A stretch of DNA of 64,000 bases from an uncultured Collinsella sp. (GTDB lineage Bacteria > Actinomycetota > Coriobacteriia > Coriobacteriales > Coriobacteriaceae): positions 1-64,000 of the forward strand of contig UQKM01000008.1 of NCBI GenBank assembly GCA_900541685.1, given 5' to 3'. Below are positions 9,295 through 16,694 of this stretch, one piece after another (within the stretch, counting starts at the first letter, position 1; the number at the start of each line of letters is the position of its first letter). The position numbers were made by a program, and so were the translations under genes. The notes beneath the pieces are model-generated. The model was not told the DNA's origin. It ran no database searches and saw only the letters and a list, made by a program, of their open reading frames with translations.

Positions 9295-9732
9295 ATGGGA
9301 ATCGCCTATAAGGAACTGTTTCGTGTAAACCGTCCTATCTGTGGGCCTGGACCAGGAGGTTTCTTCATTAAAAGATTCAAGGAAGGCGGCTACAGTGAGG
9401 CTGAATTGCTCGATTTAATTTCGGGAGTGGACTTTTCTCTTGGTGAAGTGGATGAGGACATTAGCCTGAAAAAGAAATGCGAAATAGTCGAACAGGCGGT
9501 GAGTGGGGTGCATTATACGAGTTGGGCCCCCAGCGTGATCAGCATGATCATCTCACTTACGGTCGGAGGGTGTCTGTCTGCATGGGCGGGCAACAATTCA
9601 ATCGCTGCCGGGGTTTTCGTGACGCCATGCCTGATTGCCTTGGGAATATATGCATGGTTTCGTTTATGCTTTGAGCGAAATCAAACGGTACTGTTGGGTG
9701 CGCTGAACCACATAAAGACACTTCAGCCGTAG
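9295..9732 (+). CDS. Small membrane protein, unknown
   Basis: 145 residues with two adjacent hydrophobic segments near residues 77-98 (SVISMIISLTVGGCLSAWAG) and 101-121 (AAGVFVTPCLIALGIYAWF), after a polar N-terminal half. Its ribosome site AAGGAG is well placed. Base composition is less GC-rich than the genes before it, which fits arrival with the adjoining island. Confidence 0.65.
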   Translation: MGIAYKELFRVNRPICGPGPGGFFIKRFKEGGYSEAELLDLISGVDFSLGEVDEDISLKKKCEIVEQAVSGVHYTSWAPSVISMIISLTVGGCLSAWAGNNSIAAGVFVTPCLIALGIYAWFRLCFERNQTVLLGALNHIKTLQP

Positions 9733-10093
9733 TTGCATGAAATCGCCGATCGCCTGCCGTGGGCCCTCGGGACCGCCCTCGCGGCGCCCTTCCCGCTCTT
9801 TCCGGACATGGCGTCCTCCGATCTCCCGGGGCCGGCCGACCCGGCCCTCAGGGTATCGGATTCCCAAATTCATCCGTACATGTACGGATGAATTTGGGAG
9901 GTGTTCGGATGAAGTTGATATTCAAGGGGTGCGGCAGTTGGCAGGAATCTCAAGCGCCCAACCGCCAATCTCCACATTTCTTTGCTAAACTAGCTTTGCG
10001 CGGGAAACCGTGCATAGTTCGGGAGCATGTCCCCCAACTGGATCTAGGTTCGGATGCCGTTGCCCGGACTATTGGTGAAGGTTGGGGGACTTC
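9733..10093. other. Intergenic boundary of the defence island
   Basis: About 360 bases with no convincing gene. The first 120 bases are strongly GC-rich (runs such as GGGGCCGGCCGACCCGG) and end in a 36-base perfect palindrome at 9863-9898. The rest is average composition. It marks the junction between the VirD4/ClpP block and the restriction/SIR2 block. Confidence 0.5.
9863..9898. repeat. 36-bp perfect palindrome
   Basis: Each arm reads CCCAAATTCATCCGTACA from its end to the centre, with no mismatch or loop (centre TACATGTA). A partial extra copy, TCGGATGAAGTT, follows at 9905-9916. Such a site could be an operator for a dimeric regulator, a recombination or resolution site, or a transposon relic. 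Confidence 0.85.
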
Positions 10094-11674
10094 CTACTTT
10101 CCATAGCGCAAGAAGTCGTAGATGCGGACGCACTTCCGATAATGCGAATCTTTCAACAGAGCCCTCTTCTTGGCAGGGTCGTTTCCCACGTCAGCCAGTG
10201 CCCGCTTCAGCAACGCTTCCAAGTCGTCGACGTCCATCTCTTCCTCTGAAAGGCACGGGATGAACGCGAACGGGCTCTTTGGCGCGCATGCATTCGCAAG
10301 GCCCTTTATGCTCAGCGACCCTTCGAATCTGCGACGAGTCGCAGGCATCGATTTGCGGAACGTTTCGCTTCGATAGCTATCAATCGAGGTGAGCGTTGGG
10401 AGATAAGTCGCTATGTCCTTACCGACCTCTCCACCGAGTCCGCGCGTGTACTTGAAGACAGGCATGTTGTTGGGCCGTTGGCGCACGTACATGTTGAGGT
10501 AGTTCTCGACGATGAACTTTGGGTCATAGCGAAGGTTATCGAGCACGATGTCCTCGAAGATATCTTCAGGTGAAATCGGCTTTCCGATGCTACTTGGTGA
10601 CACCGACAGGCCGATGACGATCTTCTGGTCCGGGTCAAGGTCGTTGAGGACATTGTCTATCCCTGAGACGATGATGTCGGAACTCGGGTCGATATGCTCC
10701 GCAAGCCTGAACACGCTGCCCCTCAACTCGCGGATAAATCGCGTGCTATACATTTTCCGGAAGCTGCGCATCGCATCGTAGATCGACTCGAAGTCATCCG
10801 TGGTGATCTTCGTCATCGAAAGCGTACGGCCACCGAAACTCATAGCAATCTCGCCAACAGAGGTGTCGGTTGCGTGCTGAACGAAGATGAGCCGCTTGCC
10901 CAGCCGTTTGAGCTTGTCATCTGGTAGGCATTCGCAGATGTCACCCAGTATCGACCTGATGTTCTCGTCTTGAATCGAATAACCGAGGAAGATGACGGGA
11001 TACTCGACGAAGAGGGTGAGCAGCTTCGCCGAGAGATACTTCCTCTTCTGCGCGAACTCCGCATAGTCAGCGCTGGTCAGGACGATGCTTCCCGCCCTCG
11101 AGACTGAGCCATGGATCTTGTATATCTCCTGAGAGAAAGCCTGGTCAGAGAACAGGAGGTCGCTTTCTCCGACGTAGGTCGTGAAACCAGGGAATAGGGT
11201 CTCACACATACAGTCATAATTCGTGGTGATGATGCCGGCAACTTTTTCCCTGCCCGCCTTCGCCAGCTTCTCAGTTTCGGCGCTCTCGACGAGACGAGCT
11301 CTCGCGATCTTATCTGCGACGTAGATCTTCATGGGCGAAGCGTCCCCGGTAAGCTCGTCACTGTGATCTTCGCGGAAGGCAGCGAATTCATCCGATGCAA
11401 AGAGCTCGTGGTTTACTTCGCTTTCCATGAGCGTGGCAACGTACGGCAGTTCGGACTCGACCTTGCCGTTCTGGACAGCAATCTTCGCCTGGCTCTTGAA
11501 GCGCGCGAAGGCATATGGGTCGTCAAGCACCTCGGCGCAGATATCCGAAAGCAGCCCCTCCCATCCCGGCGTGCCGCAGTAACGACGGGAGAGGCCAGAG
11601 CCGATGAAGAGAAACGGATAACGCCCGGCATCATCAACAGCTTTGTGGATTATCGATTTGATTCTCTCGTCCAT
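10094..11674 (-). CDS. SIR2-like domain defence protein
   Basis: 526 residues from the ATG at 11674, which has an ideal AGGAGGAAAG ribosome site (nine extra in-frame codons upstream are not needed). SIR2-type NAD-binding motifs are clear: FLFIGSGLSRRYCGTPGWE near residue 28, IITTNYD near 145, IYKIHGSVSR near 185, and FLGYSIQDENIRSIL near 230. The putative catalytic Asn and His are both kept. Proteins of this SIR2-like class often degrade NAD+ during abortive anti-phage defence. The C-terminal ~270 residues are not recognised and may be the sensor. It is downstream of, and probably co-transcribed with, the broken nuclease-like gene at 11714-12442. Confidence 0.85.
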   Translation of the reverse strand: MDERIKSIIHKAVDDAGRYPFLFIGSGLSRRYCGTPGWEGLLSDICAEVLDDPYAFARFKSQAKIAVQNGKVESELPYVATLMESEVNHELFASDEFAAFREDHSDELTGDASPMKIYVADKIARARLVESAETEKLAKAGREKVAGIITTNYDCMCETLFPGFTTYVGESDLLFSDQAFSQEIYKIHGSVSRAGSIVLTSADYAEFAQKRKYLSAKLLTLFVEYPVIFLGYSIQDENIRSILGDICECLPDDKLKRLGKRLIFVQHATDTSVGEIAMSFGGRTLSMTKITTDDFESIYDAMRSFRKMYSTRFIRELRGSVFRLAEHIDPSSDIIVSGIDNVLNDLDPDQKIVIGLSVSPSSIGKPISPEDIFEDIVLDNLRYDPKFIVENYLNMYVRQRPNNMPVFKYTRGLGGEVGKDIATYLPTLTSIDSYRSETFRKSMPATRRRFEGSLSIKGLANACAPKSPFAFIPCLSEEEMDVDDLEALLKRALADVGNDPAKKRALLKDSHYRKCVRIYDFLRYGK

Positions 11675-11713
11675 AATCTTTCCTCCTGTACCAATCGACA
11701 TGCTCGTGAAATG

Positions 11714-12442
11714 TTATCCCACCAACTTCGGCGAGTGCGGGCTGAAAGCATCGTTGCCGTTCTGCCCGTCGACCAATCCGCACGCGAGACTCAGCGGCAC
11801 AACTGCAGCGTTCTCGACCTCCACGCTAAGCACGTAGTGGAAGTCCGCCCCCTGGCTCCCACGATTCCGCTCGTAACCAATGGCGGCCAGCCGGTCGGCT
11901 AGTTCGTCTCTCGAAACCAGCTCGTTAGCCTTCACCTTGCAAAGCATGGGTTCAAGTTCGTAAGTGTTTGTCTCGCTGATTGCGTTCCTGTAGAAGCGGA
12001 AATGGGTCGTACGAAAGAGATCTTTATGATGGGAGTACACGTGCCCGTCCTTAATGGCGTAGAAGTAGAAAAGGAACTCACCGCCCTCGTTTAGCCTGCC
12101 GCTACTTTCAAGGAAGCGGTAAATTTGTGGCGCTACAACGGAGAGCCGATTACGCTTCCGAAGCGATTTGCCCCACGAGCTGAGTTTATTGAATACCACA
12201 ACGATATGATATTTAAAGGGTAATTGGACTATCTCCCGACCAAACGAGGATTCGGATTGGCTTGCTGAAATGTGGCAGTGCCCTGTTCTAAGCAACGTAT
12301 TTGCGATAGAGTCGCGCGGGAACGGTGCTCGGGGCCGTTGCACCAGTAGCAAATTACTTATATCGAGCGATGTGATGCTGCGATTTCGGAAATGCTTGCC
12401 TGGTTGCGGCGCCGACTTCGAAAAGCTGGTTTTTATTTCCAT
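11714..12442 (-). pseudogene. Truncated nuclease-like gene sharing the C-terminal domain of the DUF2357 nuclease
   Basis: 242 residues from the first ATG. The last 135 residues align without gaps to residues 677-811 of the nuclease at 16695-19130, with about 104 of 135 identical by hand count. The N-terminal part differs and begins VMEIKTS; the E-x-K pattern is that of a PD-(D/E)XK nuclease strand. A stop codon lies six codons upstream of the ATG, and neighbouring frames carry short open pieces up to about 12690, so the beginning of the gene seems lost or frameshifted. It could still be expressed as a stand-alone C-terminal fragment. No good ribosome site is seen at 12442. Confidence 0.55.
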
Positions 12443-13019
12443 TACAGCTGAAACAGGCCGTCAAAATTCATGGAAGATCTTTTCGATAGTAATGGATGAA
12501 CTGAGGAGGTTTGTCTGGAGGGTGGATCGAGGTTCAAGATTGTTGCGCTCTGAAACGTTTCAGCTGAGGTCGGAGAGCGATCGCATGAGTCGATTTATAT
12601 TTCGGCAGCGTTGCATCCATAGAAGAGAGAGGGATGCGTATTCGTTTGGCAGCGAGGGCGTGAGTGGGCGGAAACTTCGTGGCGTACAGCAATAAGGCTA
12701 TACCTAAAAGCCTTTGTGTTGAACGGGTTTTCGCGGGAGCGGAGGGTGCGTGCCGCGAGGGACGGTCCGCGGCACGACCGACCCGGCGCGGCATCCGGAG
12801 CGGACGCGGATGCGGCGCGGACGGCCTCTGACGGGCGAGCATGCGACAGTGGTTGCCCTGCTGGGCGGCAATAAGCTCGAATCGAGCACGAGCGATTCTT
12901 GTCCGGGCGAAGCGTTACAACTGGATTTGTTCTGTTGCCGACTGATCTTGAAGCATGTTGGAAGAAACGGAATTATAATTATTTATTTGTCTGTATCTAT
13001 CGAAATGGAGACCGAGCGC
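12443..13019. other. Divergent intergenic region of the restriction island
   Basis: About 575 bases between the minus-strand nuclease fragment and the first methyltransferase. The left half has short frame-shifted coding-like pieces on the minus strand (a 28-codon stretch after an ATG near 12620) that may be the remains of the nuclease N terminus. At 12749-12776 a GC-rich hairpin, CGTGCCGCG / CGCGGCACG, is visible. The right end is AT-rich and holds the likely methyltransferase promoter. Confidence 0.5.
12948..12979 (+). promoter_or_regulatory. Possible promoter of the methyltransferase operon
   Basis: TATAAT at 12974-12979 is a perfect -10 hexamer in an AT-rich stretch. The best -35, TTGAAG at 12948-12953, has a 20-base spacer, longer than ideal, so an activator may be needed or the -35 is misassigned. 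Confidence 0.4.
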
Positions 13020-13943
13020 GTGGAAAACGAGAGGAACATAACGGCAGTTGACCTTTTCGCCGGCTGCGGCGGAATGTCCCTCGGCTTCGAAAAGGCTGGC
13101 GTCAATGTTGTGGCTGCCTACGACAATTGGGACGCTGCCATTGATGTCTATCGCGCTAACTTCCAGCATCCTGTTTTCAAAAGGGATCTCTCCGACGTTT
13201 CCGTATCCGAGGAAGTTGCCGGCTTCGCTCCGGATATCATCATCGGCGGGCCTCCTTGTCAGGATTTCTCGCAGGCCGGCAAGAGATCCGAGGATGGTGG
13301 GCGCGCAATCCTCTCTGTTAGATATGCCGAGATCATCGCGAGGTGCAAGCCTCGCTTCATCGTTATGGAGAACGTCCCACGCGTTCGAACGAGCAAATCC
13401 ATGGAAGCGATTCGGGCCACCTTCAAAGCGCAGGGTTATGGCTTGAGTGGGCGAGTGATGGATGCAAGCCTGTGCGGGGTCCCCCAAGCTCGCAAGAGAT
13501 ACTTCTTGATCGGATGCCTTGGGGCGCCCGACGGGTTCCTCGACCCATATCTTGAGAAGGGCCTTTCTGACCATCAGATGACAATTCGTGAGTATCTCGG
13601 TAACGAGCTTGGAATTGATTACTACTTCAGAATTCCGCGAAGCTACACGAGGCGGGCCATCTTCAGCATCGACGAGCCCTCGGTCACTATTCGTGGTGTG
13701 GACAGGCCGATACCGCCGAACTACAAGCTTCACCCCAACGACGCGGCGGACCTCAGTCAAGCCCGGTGCTTGACTCCAAAGGAACGCAGTAGGATCCAGA
13801 CTTTCCCGGAGTCTTTCAAGTTCTTTGGGAGTAAGACGGATATCAACCAGATGGTGGGCAACGCCGTACCGGTAAACCTTGCCACCTACGTTGCACGAGC
13901 GCTACTAGAGTACAGGAGGGATGTGAGCGATGGACTGCGTTGA
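13020..13943 (+). CDS. DNA (cytosine-5-)-methyltransferase 1 of a LlaJI-like system
   Basis: 307 residues from a GTG at 13020 that has GGAG 9 nt upstream; an ATG at 13005 in the same frame lacks a ribosome site. C5-cytosine methyltransferase motifs are complete: I VDLFAGCGGMSLGF, IV GGPPCQDFS with the catalytic Cys near residue 78, VI MENV, VIII QARKRYFLIG and X QMVGNAVPV. The target-recognition region between VIII and X is short. It is the first of four tightly packed genes. A second, clearly paralogous methyltransferase overlaps its end by 14 nt, the arrangement expected when the recognition site is asymmetric and each strand needs its own enzyme. Confidence 0.9.
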   Translation: MENERNITAVDLFAGCGGMSLGFEKAGVNVVAAYDNWDAAIDVYRANFQHPVFKRDLSDVSVSEEVAGFAPDIIIGGPPCQDFSQAGKRSEDGGRAILSVRYAEIIARCKPRFIVMENVPRVRTSKSMEAIRATFKAQGYGLSGRVMDASLCGVPQARKRYFLIGCLGAPDGFLDPYLEKGLSDHQMTIREYLGNELGIDYYFRIPRSYTRRAIFSIDEPSVTIRGVDRPIPPNYKLHPNDAADLSQARCLTPKERSRIQTFPESFKFFGSKTDINQMVGNAVPVNLATYVARALLEYRRDVSDGLR

Positions 13944-14817
13944 TCTTTTCTCGGGATGCGGCGGTATGTCGCTCGGATTCCAGAATGCGGGCTTCAACAT
14001 AAAGGCGGCGTTTGATAACTGGCAGGCGGCTGTCGACATCTATTCGGCAAACTTCGACCACCCGGCATTCAAATACGATCTTTACGATGCGGAAGCGGTC
14101 CCGAAAATTGAAGGGTATTCGCCGTCGATGATAATCGGTGGCCCCCCTTGCCAGGACTTCTCCATTGCGGGCGCCAGACAGCGCGGCAAAAGGGCCAATC
14201 TCACCATCCGATATGCTGAGATAGTTCGGGACGTCAGACCCGAGTGGTTCGTCATGGAGAATGTTTACAATATCGAGCGGATGGACGTCCTGCCCGAGGC
14301 GCTGGAAATATTCCGCAATGCTGGATACGGTCTCACGAGGCGCGTCCTCAACGCCAGTCTATGTGGTGTGCCTCAGATTCGCAGGCGCTTTATCCTTGTC
14401 GGTCATCTTGGTGATAAAGATGACTTTCTCGGCGAACTCTTGGATTCAAGGCTGAGCGACAAGCAGATGACCGTCAGGGATTACCTTGGCGATTCGCTCG
14501 GCACGCAATACTTCTACATGCATCCACGCAACTTCCAGCGTAGGGGCGTCTTCACGATTGACGAGCCAGCGGTAACGGTACGAGGCACCAACCGTCCGAT
14601 ACCGCCAGCATATAAGAGGCATCATGCCGACAAGGCTGATATTTCTGAAGGTGTGAGAGCCTTAACATACAAGGAGCGCAGCTATCTGCAAACCTTCCCC
14701 GAAGAGTTTGAGTTTGTCGGGTCCAAGACAGACATTGAGCAGGCGATTGGCAATGCCGTGCCAGTTAAGCTTGCTGAGTACGTTGCTAGATGCATAGCTG
14801 ACTATGCAGCAGATTAA
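13930..14817 (+). CDS. DNA (cytosine-5-)-methyltransferase 2 of a LlaJI-like system
   Basis: 295 residues. Motif I VDLFSGCGGMSLGF, motif IV GGPPCQDFS (Cys near 72), VI MENV, VIII QIRRRFILVG and X QAIGNAVPV are all present, so it should be active. It aligns along its whole length with methyltransferase 1, including shared blocks SLCGVPQ, RPIPP and GSKTDI. The start overlaps the end of the previous gene, implying translational coupling. It protects, together with methyltransferase 1, host DNA from the two downstream restriction proteins. Confidence 0.9.
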   Translation: MDCVDLFSGCGGMSLGFQNAGFNIKAAFDNWQAAVDIYSANFDHPAFKYDLYDAEAVPKIEGYSPSMIIGGPPCQDFSIAGARQRGKRANLTIRYAEIVRDVRPEWFVMENVYNIERMDVLPEALEIFRNAGYGLTRRVLNASLCGVPQIRRRFILVGHLGDKDDFLGELLDSRLSDKQMTVRDYLGDSLGTQYFYMHPRNFQRRGVFTIDEPAVTVRGTNRPIPPAYKRHHADKADISEGVRALTYKERSYLQTFPEEFEFVGSKTDIEQAIGNAVPVKLAEYVARCIADYAAD

Positions 14818-14831
14818 TTGTGGTGGTTGCC

Positions 14832-16691
14832 ATGTCCTTTGTCGATGAATGGAATTTGAGCTATCCCATTCCGAATTCTATATATAGCGAGAATACGCTA
14901 TCCGTTCGCGGGAGAACAGTTGGACAAGGTGGTGCTGGACAGTACGAACTCAAAGGTTCAGGCTCTCTTGCAAACGGGGATACGCTGACTGCAGTTGACA
15001 TTATCGGACACGCAATCATCTTGGAAGTAGTCGTACCCTCTACTGGGCAAGTTGTCTCCCTTGGCACGCGTTATCCCGTTGCAAAAAAAGGCGGAAAAGT
15101 ACGTGTGCAAATACAAGGAGACGGGGCAAAGCGTCCAAATGTCGGCAACTTGTTTGCCGCACTGCTGTTGTTGCCAGTGACGGGCAAAGTAAACGATTCA
15201 TCGCCGTTGCAAGAGGACGGTTTTGCGGAAAGGACATTCTGGATGGATGCAGCCGAAGTAAAGCCTGTGGGCGTCTCCGAAGATGCATATATCTTGGAGC
15301 TAACGAAACTCTTCTTCGCCACTGGAAGCAGATACAAAGACGGGCAGTTTTCGGGTGCGATAGATTACGACTACAAGTCGAGAATTGACGATCTTATTGC
15401 CCTTTGCAATCGCGGATGCAAGATGAGGGCTGGTAGCCTGACCACGGCATTCAAGTATTTCGCTGACGTTTACGCAGGGAAACTTGAGTTTGATTACAGC
15501 GTGGCTGAGTTCATGCGAAACCTCATAGCGAGCCAATTGATTGCCGAAGAGGGCATCGACTACGAACAAGGCGATGACGTGCTGCCCGCAATGCATCAAC
15601 TAATCGACCTTGCTGCAAAGAATTCATCGAAAGCATCAAGCAGAGAGAAGAGGACTTTTCAGCTAAACAACCTTCCAGCTGAATTTAAAACCGACTTCTC
15701 CAGGCGCTACATCACGTCACTACTGGCAAAGCCCTTTGTCATCCTTGCTGGCAACAGCGGAACAGGCAAGACGCGGATTTCCAAGCGTTTTGCAAAGTAC
15801 CTTGAGGTCTTGGATGAAGACGGGGAGCCAAACTGGTTGCTCGTCCCGGTCGGTGCCGACTGGACCGACAACACCAAGGCGCTGGGCTTCTTCAACCCGA
15901 TTGCAGACGGCGGCAAAGGCGCGTACGAAGAGACCGGCATACTGAGACTCATCGAACGGGCCAACGCTAACCCCGAGGTTCCGTATTTCCTCATCCTCGA
16001 CGAGATGAACCTGAGCCATGTCGAGCGGTATTTCTCAGACTTCCTCAGCCACATGGAGACCATCGGCGAGGATAACCTCATCGTGCTTGATGGGTACGGC
16101 GATGGCGGTGCTGGCAGGCTGCCCTATCCGCAGAACCTGTTCGTTGTCGGCACCGTGAACATCGATGAGACCACTTACATGTTTAGCCCCAAGGTGCTCG
16201 ACAGGGCAAACGTCATAGAGTTCAAGCCGTCGAAGGCCGAAGTCCTCGCAGGGTTCAAAGCCATCGAGGATGCGCCGGACGTTGCCGTCGCAGCTTCCGG
16301 CGTCCCCCAGGCTTTTCTGCGTCTCGCCAAGGACATATGGGAGGGAGCCAATTACATCAGCGAAGATGATGCTAACGCCATCTTCGAGAAGTTCGGCAAG
16401 CTGTATGAAGAGCTGGAGAAATGCGGCTATGAGTTTGCCTTCCGCACCGTGCGCGAAGTGCGAATGTACGTTAATGCCGCGCACGAGCTTGACGGCGAGA
16501 ACTACGAACTCGAGCGTTCTGTCGATGAGCAGATTGTCCAGAAGGTGCTGCCGAAGCTCCATGGTAACAAGCGTGAGATCGGCAATCTGCTTAAAAGCCT
16601 GAAAGACATATGCGATGGCGAGCTGAGCTCCGTTAAGATAAGCCAGATGGCAGCGAAACTCGATAACGTGCAGTATGCGAGCTTCATCTAG
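14832..16691 (+). CDS. McrB-like AAA+ ATPase/GTPase, restriction subunit 1 (LlaJI R1-like)
   Basis: 619 residues from the ATG at 14832; a GTG four codons upstream is possible. Residues 1 to about 290 are a non-catalytic N-terminal part, not recognised. The AAA+ core follows: Walker A LAGNSGTGKTRISKRFA (about 305), Walker B FLILDEMNLSHVERYF (about 385), and VGTVNIDETTYMFSPKVLDR, which matches the sensor and nucleotide-specificity block of the McrB family. In this family the motor translocates DNA and drives cleavage by its partner nuclease. It begins 14 nt after methyltransferase 2 and ends 3 nt before the nuclease gene. Confidence 0.85.
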   Translation: MSFVDEWNLSYPIPNSIYSENTLSVRGRTVGQGGAGQYELKGSGSLANGDTLTAVDIIGHAIILEVVVPSTGQVVSLGTRYPVAKKGGKVRVQIQGDGAKRPNVGNLFAALLLLPVTGKVNDSSPLQEDGFAERTFWMDAAEVKPVGVSEDAYILELTKLFFATGSRYKDGQFSGAIDYDYKSRIDDLIALCNRGCKMRAGSLTTAFKYFADVYAGKLEFDYSVAEFMRNLIASQLIAEEGIDYEQGDDVLPAMHQLIDLAAKNSSKASSREKRTFQLNNLPAEFKTDFSRRYITSLLAKPFVILAGNSGTGKTRISKRFAKYLEVLDEDGEPNWLLVPVGADWTDNTKALGFFNPIADGGKGAYEETGILRLIERANANPEVPYFLILDEMNLSHVERYFSDFLSHMETIGEDNLIVLDGYGDGGAGRLPYPQNLFVVGTVNIDETTYMFSPKVLDRANVIEFKPSKAEVLAGFKAIEDAPDVAVAASGVPQAFLRLAKDIWEGANYISEDDANAIFEKFGKLYEELEKCGYEFAFRTVREVRMYVNAAHELDGENYELERSVDEQIVQKVLPKLHGNKREIGNLLKSLKDICDGELSSVKISQMAAKLDNVQYASFI

Positions 16692-16694
16692 CCT

